Source of the DNA: Gigaspora margarita
Lineage: Eukaryota > Glomeromycota > Glomeromycetes > Diversisporales > Gigasporaceae
Assembly (NCBI GenBank): GCA_009809945.1
Contig: WTPW01000862.1
Span: forward strand, 145,247 to 209,246
Direction of reading: 5' to 3'
Length of the DNA: 64,000 nt
The notes below the pieces were generated by a model that worked only from the letters and a program-made list of their open reading frames with translations, did no database searches and was not told the DNA's origin. Position 1 is the first letter of the stretch, and every line of letters begins with the position of its first letter. Positions 45,954-57,804 of this stretch are shown here, piece after piece. Both the position numbers and the translations under genes were made by a program.

Positions 45954-48860
45954 CGGCCTTTTAAACCGAGCCACGAAGCCAGTGTTGGGGCTTTTTAAGC
46001 TTGCCTGTGCTCAAGCCTTTTAAGCCGACCTGGTGGGATAGAAATTAGACGAGACTAGTTGAGAATATTGTTACTGTTGGAGTACAAAAGCTTATCTGAG
46101 TTTTTTAAACCGAACCGACCTGGTTGGACAGAAATTAAATATGATTGTTGCGAATATTGTTAGTGTAACGAATAATTTTTCCTTCGTCTCCTCATTTCAG
46201 TAATTGTATAATTCTTTAAATTGTCACCTACCTTCTATAATTGTACTATCAATAGTCATGTTGATCCTACCTTAATAGTATTAGGCATTATTATGTATTC
46301 TCAGTGGGTGGCGTAGTTATACGCGTTTTTCCGCGTAACGCTAGTTTTTCCACGTAACGCTAAATTATTAGCGTATTGCTAGAAATTCAGCGTAACGTTC
46401 TAAAATTTTTAAATGTATATAAAGGCTTGCTCTCGCCTTGGTTAATAAAATATACATTACCCAAAATTCCTATATAAAATAAAAGTTACATAATTTCGGT
46501 CCTTTTATAAATAAATGCCTAAAAAATCATAAATATCCGCATCCCATAAATTACTGCCAAATTCATGCAACCTTCTAACATCGGGACATTTAAAGAAGAG
46601 TGAACTTGACGACGAAAAAAATATGAAAAGATGAAGGACTGTCTAAAATGGAAAATCAACTGCATAGATCAAGTCGTGGAGGACACGTTACAATTAAATC
46701 TTTTTTTAAAACAAACATAATTATAAGTGTACTTCTTTGCTCCGGCTGCTGTTAACATTTTGCTGCCCCAGTCTCGATTGTTGTTTTTTTCACCCAGTGT
46801 TGTCACAAAGTTTTTTTTAAATGGAAACTGGTAAGAAAAATTCTCCTTACGATATTTTTTCTTCCTCTCTTTTATGGGTGCCTTTTTCCTTATATCCTTT
46901 TCTTGCGGGATGCTTTCCTTTTCTCTTCTATAAAAATTCTTTGAATTCTCTAGCCCTAGAAGAGGAGTTAGATAGTTTTTTTATAGAAGTATATTTAACT
47001 TATAGTTTGTTTTTTTTTTTTAATAGAAAATTATTCACTTCCCTGCTGTAAGAAATGAGTCTTTATATTAGAACAGTAAGTTTATTCTTGGCTTTAATAT
47101 TTTTGAATTTTCTTACGAATTTTACAAATTTAATAACTAACTCGTTAATATGCAATTGCTTAATTCATTCATTTGTATAGATATAGATGACCCATAATCC
47201 AAGGCATCTTTTTTCAAGAAATGGCCGAAAAAAATGTCAAAGAGGAACCAGATTTAAGCTCCAACCAAGTTTTTTGCTCAACATTATTTTGTTGTTGAAC
47301 TCTTATATTAATAGTTAGTTAATTGCATAGTTGTAAACTTTATAAAAACTTTATAGCAAGGTTTGTTTAAAAAAACTGTTATTATCATTAGCATATTCTA
47401 TATATGGTACATTGAAGGAATAAGAAACATTGTGAAAGCGGAGAATATAGCTTTGAAATGGGTACCCTTAACGGGACCGATAATTTTAAGATTTAGAAGT
47501 ACATGTGATTTAGAAGAACATAACGTAAATATGCTTTATAATTTTTAAATTTTAAAAATAAATGTTACAAGATTGCTATTATTATTTTAGGAAAAAGACG
47601 ATGCGTAAAAAATTTCAAGTCGCATGATGCATCATAAATAATGAGAGTAAAAAGAACAGCTTTATCAATAACAAATAAATATTAGTGCGTTTGAAATTTT
47701 CCTGCATACAAATATTTAAATATTCGAGACTCTTATTATTTTATTAAATTATGATTATCATTTACATTTTATTCAACCGATTCTCAACCGGTTGTACGGG
47801 TCAAACGAATAAGCATTTACTCAACCGACTACCCGAAATTTATTCGGTTAAACCGATTATAGCTCAACCGGTTCAAATCACTACTTTAGACATACTGTAA
47901 TTTTTTTGTGGATTCCTCTAAGAGATATGAAGAAACTTTGTAATTGCAAATTATGTATTATAAGTGTATCAAAGTAGTAAATCTTAAATGAAATAACGAC
48001 AAGCATCTTACAAATATAAACAACCACATGGACTTAACAACGGAATATACGTATATGATAAATTTTTAAAAGTATTAATATGATAAATATTTTATATATT
48101 CTTAACAAAATTCAATCTTGTTATACAAATAAATATAATTCAAAAATAATAATATATAATAATAATATTAATAATATAATTTCACATCATTTTGTACAAA
48201 TATAAAAATACAAAAAAAGTTTTTTTTTTTTTCTATCCAAATATAGTGAATTTTAAAAAATGCAAATATTGTATAATGAGAGAGAGTAAAAATTAGAATT
48301 ATATATGGATAAAGAGGGTGATAAAAATTTTTTATCCACCAATATTAACACCCATATATATATTCAAATGTTTTTTTTTTTGTCATATAATTGTTCATCT
48401 AAATATTTCTATGATATTTGCAAAAAAAAAAAAAAAATTGAATCGAATTATAAAACAAAATGTTCAAATATAAATCAATTTTTTCTTTCTTGCAAAGAAA
48501 TATTAGTTCATAGGGTGTAGGGTGTTCATAAATAACTTAAAAGATGGTTCTAAACTTAGATAAAAGATTTGCAACAAAAATTTTGCAAAGAATTATTAAA
48601 CATAATAAAAATTTGTATAAATGTCATTGTAAATAAAAAATTAGAGGTTCATTTTTTTTACAAATTACAATATCAGAAAAATAAAAAAAAATCGAGTGGT
48701 GGCATTCATTATATACAATTAGGAGTCGAGCTACCTGGAGGAGTACTTGCTCTGTGAAGTGACCTAGATCGGTAGATAAAAGGTTTCATAAACGGATGGA
48801 GAAAAGATCCTAATAAAATAAATAAGATAAATAAGTATTTGTTTAAAACTTAAATATATA
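45954..48860. other. Intergenic region, mostly unassigned
   Basis: No gene is supported. Bases 46300-46400 repeat CGTAACGCTA several times. Bases 46505-46615 hold a short coding-like stretch on the minus strand, described separately. Bases 47765-47875 repeat CAACCGGTT or AACCGATT and end GGTTCAAATCACTA, which resembles a hAT end, but no partner end was found. The open frame at 46821-47051 begins with ATG but is hydrophobic low-complexity sequence with no family likeness. Confidence 0.4.
46505..46615 (-). pseudogene. Possible coding relic of 36 codons
   Basis: On the minus strand the frame reads KCPDVRRLHEFGSNLWDADI and then YDFLGIYL and a stop. The composition is far more protein-like than the surrounding AT-rich DNA. 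No start codon in frame and no family recognised. Confidence 0.3.
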
Positions 48861-48960
48861 CAGTCAACTCTCCTTATAACATTATAAATTACCCACACTT
48901 AATTATCTAAGTTCTTATTAATTCTGTTATACCGATGCTCGTTATAACAAGAGTTGACCG
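48861..48960. mobile_element. Mariner-like MITE just after the kinesin gene
   Basis: It begins CAGTCAACTCTCCTTATAAC after TA and ends GTTATAACAAGAGTTGACCG (inverted). The right-hand TA is not preserved. It lies 18 bases past the kinesin stop codon, so it should be part of that transcript's 3' end. Confidence 0.65.
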
Positions 48961-48978
48961 TTGAAACATAGTAACTTC

Positions 48979-51900
48979 TTAAAAGCACATAAACTTGCTT
49001 TTTCTGGCCATTAGCTCTTCCATTCTGCTTTCAAGTAGTTGTCGTGCTTTCTCGGCATTTTCTTTGGCCTTTCGTTCTTCTTCCAACACTGCTTCGATAA
49101 CCTTTTTCTCTTGATAAACTGAAGTTCTAGTATTTTCAAATTGAACTGTTGTTTCATCTAATTGTGAATGTAATTCTTTGATTTGATTCATAAGATCGGA
49201 TTTTTCTTTTTGTAATATATGTAATTGTTGTTTAGCCACTCGAAGATTAATATCTTTTTCTGAAACTGCATTTTCTAATGATTCAATTTGTTGACGATTT
49301 CGAACATTTTCTCCTTCAAACTTGGCAATCTTTTTATGTAATTTTTGAACTTCCACTCCAAGATCAGTCGATGGAATTCCTTCAGATATACTGGTTCGTA
49401 GCCGTGATGTAGATCCGAGAGGTGGTGTAGTTGGACTAGGCGTTTGTGGTGATACCGGTGGTGGTGGTAATGGTGAATTTGGTGGTGGTGTTGGTGGCGG
49501 TGATCTTAGATTTGAAGCGACCATTAAATTCGGTCGGATCTTTTTAACCATATCTGATGATGTTGAAGATGCTGAGTATCGAAGTCGATCAACACTATCA
49601 TATTTATCATATTCTGAAACACAAATAGAAGGTCGACGACATAATGTTTCATCTTGTAATCTACGTTCAAGTTCTGTGATCTTTTCTTGGAAAACTTTAA
49701 TAAGATTATTTTGTTGTGAAATTGTACTTTCTTGATCTTTTAATTTGTCGTTAATAGAACTGTCTGCACTGAGATGTGACTGAGGTAAAATGCTTTCTGA
49801 TAATTCAAAGGATATTTCAGATATTTTATTATTTTTCGATGATATTTGTGCAATTTCCTTTTCAAGTTGTTCGTTAATTTCTATTAATTTTTTAATCTCA
49901 TTCTCCATTTCTAAAGCTTCAGAAAATGCTTTTTGTTTCAAATCTGCATGTTCCTTTTCAAGTGAAATCAATTTAGTGTTTAATTCTACCAGTTGAGCGA
50001 CTTCTTTATTTCCTCCACGTTCTTTCAATTGGTTCAATAAAGAATCAATTCTTTGATCAAGCTTTTTACGTTCTTCAAAGAAAGCCTTATTTGCTTGTTC
50101 CAAGCCTTCTTTTTCTGCCTCAAGTTCTGATATCTTTTCTTGTAATGATTCCATTGATATTTGATCTGAGATACTATGTAAATGTTCGAGTTCATTTCTT
50201 AAAGTTTTTAGATTTTCCTTCAAAGAATTTACTTCCTCTTCGTTTGCGCTAACCTTTGCATTAAGTCTATCATTAGTTAGTCGTAAATTCTCATTTTCGA
50301 TAAGCATTTTTTCAATTGTAAGATTTGAAGAATCGGCCTTTTCAAGTTCTCTAACAGTTTTATCATACTCAACTGATAAATTATCAAATTCTTTTTGAAT
50401 ATTTCCAATTTGCTGCGTGATATTCTTGTTATCTGTATGTTGTGATTTCTTATCAGATTCAAGTTTTTGAATAGTCATTTCTAATTCTTGGACTCGGTTA
50501 CGATGAGATTCAAGTTCAATATGAGCTTGCTTGAGTTGATTGGTAAGGTTTTCTATCGTTAAATTATTTACACCATTATTGAAATTGCACATAACTTCCA
50601 TTTTTGCATCATCGAACGCATTCTGTAACCGTTTACATTGTTCTTTAAGAATTTCTATTTCAACATTGGCTTCTTGAAGTCTAGAAATCTCTGAACTATG
50701 ATTTGACTCTGCCATTTGTAATTTAGATTCTAAGACTTTAATAAATTCTTGTTTTTGAACATCTGAACCTTTGACTTGTTCCAATTCATAATTAATTTCT
50801 TGCATAGTTTCTTGTAATTTATCTAAAGCATCTTGTTTTCCTTTCAAAGTTACTTCTAATTCTTGAATTAAAACTGTTTGAGTATTTTCGACCTGCCTTT
50901 TTTCTTCCAATTCTGCGGTCATCATGGCAATTGAACCAATACTTGTGGCTGTATTAATAGAACTTTGACTTTTGATATTGGCTAATTTTGATTCTAATTC
51001 TTTTACAAGTTGAGATTGTTTTTCAGCAAATGCTTTAGTAGCGGCCATCTCTTCTGATGAAGGAACTGATTGTAATTTGGCTTCTAATTCAGAAAGTGTA
51101 CTTTGAAGTTTTTTAACATTTTCAGATTCGGTAGTCACTTGTAATTTAGCAGTTTCAAGATTTACTTTATTTTCTTGTATTTGTGATTCCAATTGTATTA
51201 TATGTTCATCTTTGATTGAAAGCATTTGATCTTTAACTTTTAGGTCACAATCAGCTTGTTTTAATTTTACTTCGAGCTGAACAGCAAATTTTGCGCGTTC
51301 TTCCTCAGCTGCTTTTGCTTCACTAAGTAAAGATCCAACAGTTGCAAGTTCATTTCCAAGATTAGCGATAGTTGTTTGATCATTTTGAGAAGAACTTTTA
51401 ACTTTAACCAATTCTGTTTGTAGATTAGTTATTGAACATTGTAATTCAGAAATCTCATTTTTATGTTCAATTTCTTTTGATTCGAATACTTTTGTTTGTT
51501 CTTTAGCATATTCAACATGTTTATCACGTTCTTTTTCGACCTCTAATAACTTTGTTTTAAGATCTGCTATAAGATCATTTTGAACATCCATCTCGATTTT
51601 AGCACTAGCAAGTTCTTCTTTAAGAAACTTTATATTATTATTACCAGTTATATCAACATTCTTTATTTCTTGAAGTTCTACCTCTAATTCTTTTATTTTT
51701 CTTTGTTCTTTATCTCGTTTTTGTGACGCATCATTTAACAAATTTTTCAATTCAATAATTTCTTTTGAACAGGCAAGATTTTTATCATTTGCTTGTAATA
51801 ATTCTTCTTTTACGGTCTTTAATTCTTCTTCTAGGAAAATAATTCGTTCATTCTTCGTGTCATGTTCCTTTTTCAAACTTTCTAATTCTAAAATTAGAAC

Positions 51901-54900
51901 ATCTTTGGATTTTGTTGTATCGTTTAATTGTGATTGTAATTGTTCGATAGTAGATTTTTGTTCGGATTCAAATTCTTTTAAGAATTTAATTTCACTTCTT
52001 AAAGTTCGTAAATCTTCACATTCTTTTTGTGAAATTTCAAGTTTATTTTCTAAATCTTCAATAGTATTTTTAAGATTAGATTCAACTTCCTTTAATTCAA
52101 AGATTTCTCTTTTTATATCATCTGTTTTAGAATCTTGTTTAATAAGTTTTAATCGACTTTCAAGAGTATCAATTTTTTTACGTTGTATAAGATCTTGTGA
52201 TCGTAAATTTTCGATTTCTTTATTCAATACCTTTATTTGTTGTGAATCAACATTAGAATCAAGTGATGATAACATCTTACTTAATTGAGATTCATGAGAT
52301 TGAATTTGATCTTTTTGAGCGATTGTTCGAGATTTTATAGTATCAATTTTAGCTCGTAACGTGGAAAATTCAAGTTCGGATTTCTCTAATTTAGATTCAA
52401 GATCTAAAATTGTTCGTTTATATGATGCTTCAGATTCCTTTGCAACAAACAATTCGTTTCTTAATCTTATTATATCATCATCAATAGATGAATTTTGTGA
52501 TGATAATTGACTTTCTAACAAGATTATTCTTTCTCTTTGAGCTATTTCAATATTACGTGAACGATGTAATTCTTCATTAAGTTTTGTTTCTTTAGCATCT
52601 AAAATTCTAATCTTTTCTAATGCAGAAGCTTCATTATCTTTTACAATTTGAAGTTCTTTTCTAACATTTTCGATTTCTAAATGTAGTAATTGATCGGCAC
52701 CAATATTTTCAACCTTTTTTAATTGTAATTGAAGATCTTTCATTTGATTTTGAGTTTCTTCTTGTCGACTTTTAACTTCTGAAAGTTGTAAATTTAATAT
52801 TACAGCTTCAGATTCTTTATCTCGAAGTTTTTGTTGTAAAATACCTTTATCTACAGAATCTCGTTTTAATATTTCTATAAGTTCATATTTACGTTTAATA
52901 TCTAATTTTAATGTTTCAAGTTGTGCTCTCAAAGCTACAACTAAACTCTTTTCATTTTGTAAATTTTGAATAGTATCAGATTTACTAGACAATTCTTCTT
53001 GTAAAGCTACTAGTTTTTCCTCAAGAACTTCTATTGATTTTTGTGTAGGATCAACAATGTTTAAAGCATCAAAAATTGGGACATGTTTAGCTTCTTTAGC
53101 TTTAATTAATTGTTCTTCAAGATCTCTAACTTTTTCTTCAAGTAATTCTATATTTTCATCAACATTTTGTTCCAGTTTATCAGATGACATTTCATCGCAA
53201 GATTTTATTGAAACCGTTAAATTATGATTTTTACGATCCACAACAGATTCAGAAATTTTGACTAATTGATTATTTTTTTCTAAAGCATGACGATGAGCTT
53301 GTCTTGCTTCATTTAATTGTTCTTCAAGTTCTTTAATTTTTATTTGATTTTCATTATTTGGAAGTAATAAAGCAGCAATAGCATGATTCTTTGCCTCAAT
53401 TTCAATTTGTAATTTGTCGACTTGTTTACGAAGAGATATCATTTCAGCAGCAACTTCTTTTGAAATTTGAAGTGGACGAACATTTTCTCCTAATTGAGAA
53501 TTTTCATTTTCTGATTGTAATCGTAATTCTTTAGCTTTGAAGAGTTGATCCTCCAAATTTTTTATACTATTTTTTAAAGTTTCAATAGTTTTATCAAATT
53601 CTATATCGTTAATATCATTTTTCTTTTCAAGAGAATCTTGTAATGAATCACGAAGTTCTTGTATATTTAATTCAATTTTTATTATCTCATAATCATTTAT
53701 ATGATAATCTTTTTCACGTTCAGCTACTAGATCTAATGTTTTTCTTTGTTCCTTTCTAAGATTCTTAACTTCTTCACGAAGTCGATGTACAACTTCAAGT
53801 TCATCAAGTTCAGAACAAGAATGAGGACGATCTGATTTTACCATAGACATTACTTCTATTTGTGCTAAAGCATCACGTCGTTTAATTTCATTACGAAGTT
53901 CTTCAACAATTTCCAAGTTTGCACGATGACTCATTTCAAGACGAGCAAATTCTTGTCTAACAGAATCTAATCCAGTTTTTTTGTCATCATGTAAAGATTC
54001 AAGTTGTCTAAGTTCCATTTGTAATCTTTGTACAGTAGCAATATGTATAAGATCACTTTTTTCACCACCTCCCATTGAATAAGAACGAGTTTTTGTTCTA
54101 GGAGTATCTTTTTCAGAATTAAAATATTCTTTTTCTAATTCATCAAAACGCATGGATGGTGGTAAAGATTGTCGTGCTGTGACCGGAGATCCCATAGGAC
54201 CCATGACACTAGCAGGTGACATCGGAGTTAGAGGAGTTGAAGAAATGGATTTAAAATCATCCATCATTTCTGCATCAATCAATCTTGCTTCAGTAAGTTG
54301 AGTTTGTAATTCATGTATTTCATCTAAACATGCTTGATATTTTGCTTTAATTTGAGTAAATTCTATAACAGTTTTTTCATGAGTTTGTTGTAATTCGGAT
54401 AATTTTATTTCAAGACTAGCAACAATTAAACGATCTTGTTCATCTTTTAAAGATAAAGTACCAGGTGCAATAGAAGAAAATAATAATTTTTCTTCATCTG
54501 ATGCTGAAGAAAAACCTGCTATTATTTCTTGATGATTATCTAATTCCACTTCTTGTAATTTAATATTCTTTAATTTAGATAATTCAGATGAAAGTTCATC
54601 AGTTTTTTGTTCAAGTAAAGCTATTCTACGATCACGATCGTTTAATTCATTTAATAATAATGTCTTATCTTGATCAGATTCTGCTTGATCAAATCTATCC
54701 TTTAATTCAGTGTAAGCATCTTCTTTTTCTTTCAGTTTATTTTCAAGCCTTTCGACGGTTTGATTAATTTCAATTAATTGTCTTTCACTTTCCTCTAGAC
54801 GTGCTTCAAGATCTTTTATATAACCTTCACTGTTCACACTAGTTGATTTTAATTGAGAAATCTTACTTTTTAATTCATTTATTATTAATTGATCATTATT

Positions 54901-57804
54901 ATGATCCTCATTATGAGTTTCAAGTTTTGATTCAAGATCTTTAATATAATTTTCATTTGATGATTCACGTTCAGAAAGTTGAGCAATATTATTCCTTAAA
55001 TCATTAATTAAATTTTTATATTGATCATTAATCTGTTCAGCATGTTCTAACCTAGTATCTTGATCTCTTATCATTGTTTCAGTATGATTTAATGCGGCAC
55101 GTGTTAAAGCTAGTTGACTTTCTAGAGAAGAAATTAATTTTTCATATTCTTCGATGACAGGTTCAACAGCTTCTTGAAAACTATCAGATGCACGTTTAAT
55201 TAATTTTTTTTCTTTTTCAATTAAAGAATTATCAAAATGTTCATCATTGTCTTGATGCATAGCAAGTTCAGCAGAAGTTTTTGCATATTTTTGAGATAAT
55301 TCAGAATAAGAACGTTGTAAGTGAATGAGTTGTTCTTCAAGCATTTCAAGTTCCGGATTACTTTTATTACCATCAACATCGGTCACTATTGTAACAGGCA
55401 TTGATTGAACAGGTATTGATTGAACAGGTATTGATTGATTTTCCGATAAAGTTTCTGGAGTATTATTAGATGGAATCGGAGTATTCCTTCCTGAGCTATT
55501 AGAACTACTATTTCTACCACTATTAATACCACTATTAGTACCACTATTAGTACCATTAGTAGAATTTGCTGAGTTTGCTGCTTTCAAAGATTTTATCTCA
55601 CTTCTTAATTTTAAAACTAAAGATTGTAAATGTTCTAAATCATTCCAACCACTTTCTTCCTGATTTATTGATATAGAATTTTTAATATTACGAGCTCTAT
55701 TAGCATATTTTAAAGTATTTATTGTTTCATTTAAATTTGATTCAGAAGAAGATACACAAGCAATCATTAATGTATTGGCGTTACCACCAAGAGAATCCTG
55801 TAATAAACGAGTAAGTTTTGAATCTCTATACGGAACGTGAGTTACGTGTTTAGCTTTATTCGGATCACCAAGCGCAGATATCACATTTCCTAAAGCTAGT
55901 AAACCACCATTAATGGATATACCTTCTTTTGCACGTTCACCAACGGCAGACGTTCTTTTTAGCTAAATGAATACAACAAAGTAAATTAAGTAAATAAAGC
56001 AAATTAAGTAAATTAAGCAAATTAATAAAGTTAAAATAGGTAAAACATAATAATATATATATATATAACAAATATGGGTATACTTACTCTTTCACTACCA
56101 GCTAAATCAACAAAATGAAATTTACTCGTTACTGTAACCCAATCACCTTCATCAAACCTTCGACTCATTCTTAAATTCAAATTTGATGATGATCGAGCTA
56201 TTCTTGAAGAATCAGATAATCTCGAGGGAGTTGAAGGTCTAGGTGGAGTCGAAGATGTTGGCGGCGTTGGCGGTGTTGGAGATGATCCTACATATTTTTG
56301 TTGTGCCATGATGACTGAGAATATTGCGTGAGACCGAGAAGATTTAGAATTCATTTCTGTCGCGCCAACTTGTCTATTCATAGAACCACGAGCTAAATGA
56401 CTAATATATAAATTCATTACACATTAGAAATTTGAAAGAAATAAGAAACAAAAAAAAATTTTAAATAAATCTAAATAAATCTAAATAAATAAATCTAGAA
56501 AAAAAAAATCTAAATAAATAAATCTAAAAGAGTCACCTCATAACATCCTCAACACCGTTTACTTTTATTTCTTGTAATCCATTCCATAAAATATTACCCT
56601 TGGAATCTTCTCTGATTGTGACCTGTGATCGACTTTCCATATCGCCTTCACCAAGAAGATCAATTAAATCTTCATTATATATTTCTATGAAAGAAACTTT
56701 TATAGAAAATTTTTGATTTTTGCATTGTAAAGAATTCATGCTTGCAAATAAAGTTTCCATCGCACGAGGAATTATTCCTTTTGTTTCTGGAGATATCGAA
56801 GAATTATCCGCTGTGCCCATCGTATGAGTTTTACCCGATGATGTTTGACCATACGCCAAGATTGTTACATTATATCCTATAATAAAAATTATTAGTAAAT
56901 TATTATTAATAACGATAAGAATAAAGTAACGAAACACCCTAATAAAATTCCGATCAGTTGATTATCACGTGAATGCACATCAAAAATCATCCGGTCGTAT
57001 AAACAAAGAAAAACAAAAAAATATTTTTCACGTAACGGTAACGATAAATATTGAAGATAAATAAAAATAAAAAAATAAATATAAATATTTTAATACCTTC
57101 TAAAAAATTTTCAACTAATCTTACAATAGCATTCGTATAAACTTCTTCTTGCGTTGATTCTGGGCCAAATACATAATCATAACTAAATAGTTGTTTCTTT
57201 TCACCTTGAACTATTATCGAATTCGGAATGGAGGGGTTTGTCGTAATAACTTGGCGTTGAAATCGTGTCGATAAACAATTTACATCATCATTTGTGAGCG
57301 GCTTTATTCGTAAAGCTAAGAAAACATAAGGAAATAAGTATTATTGTAACACATCTGTTAAACTTGTAATATATTTTTAACACACATTATACGAATAATT
57401 AATAAAGTTGATAACTTTTGCAAACATATATTCACCACATCAAGTACTAATTTTTATCAAAAGATAAAAATTATGTACTTGATGTCAAATATCATTTTTG
57501 ATTTAGTGCTTTTAGATCAAGATAAATCTTTGTATCGTCTCAAATATTTAATCGTTCAAGAATAGAGAAAAATTTCTTTCAAATCTATTCTAGTTGTGCT
57601 AAAAAGACTTTTCGGTGGAACTCTCTTAGTGAAACTCTCTTTAGTAACTTATCTCGATCAGAGCACAAACAACAAAATAATATCCATCTTTTTCTTTTGG
57701 AAATATTACTATTCTATTTTTCCATTGATTTAATCATTACTATGCTATAAATACCTACCAACTTGTACCGAAGTTCGTTCAGATCCTTTACCGCTATTAG
57801 TCAT
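48979..57804 (-). CDS. Kinesin-4-type motor with very long coiled-coil tail
   Basis: Five exons (57804-57759, 57315-57097, 56876-56537, 56400-56088, 55962-48979) join in phase to 2633 residues. Introns are 443, 220, 136 and 125 bp. The N-terminus reads VQVALRIKPL. The motor (about 10-420) moves along microtubules using ATP: P-loop GQTSSGKT at 98-105, switch [10 protein letters not shown] at 219-227, switch II DLAGSE at 300-305, then [32 protein letters not shown] and [14 protein letters not shown]. These features fit kinesin-4 (KIF4/KIF21) best. A Pro/Ser-rich insert (about 238-285) sits between the switches. Residues about 430-2633 are nearly all heptad-rich coiled coil. They are broken by [16 protein letters not shown] Pro/Ser stretches and by a Pro-rich segment near 2460-2500 ([15 protein letters not shown]). 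No WD40 or Cys-rich tail is seen. The cargo is unknown. The open frame is intact. Confidence 0.93.

Noticed and set aside
46821..47051. 76-codon frame starting METGKKNSPYDIF
   Set aside because: It has an ATG start but is mostly Phe, Leu and Ser from AT-rich DNA, and has no recognised domain or neighbours. Not enough to call a gene.
47765..47880. Possible hAT element ending GGTTCAAATCACTA
   Set aside because: A partner end with a matching 8-bp flank could not be found; TAGTGCGTTTGAAA at 47682 is a poor match.
51857..52288. 143-codon plus-strand frame, and others opposite the kinesin exon
   Set aside because: Antisense shadows of the coiled-coil coding sequence, rich in Ser, Phe and Ile as expected from complementing Glu/Lys/Leu codons.
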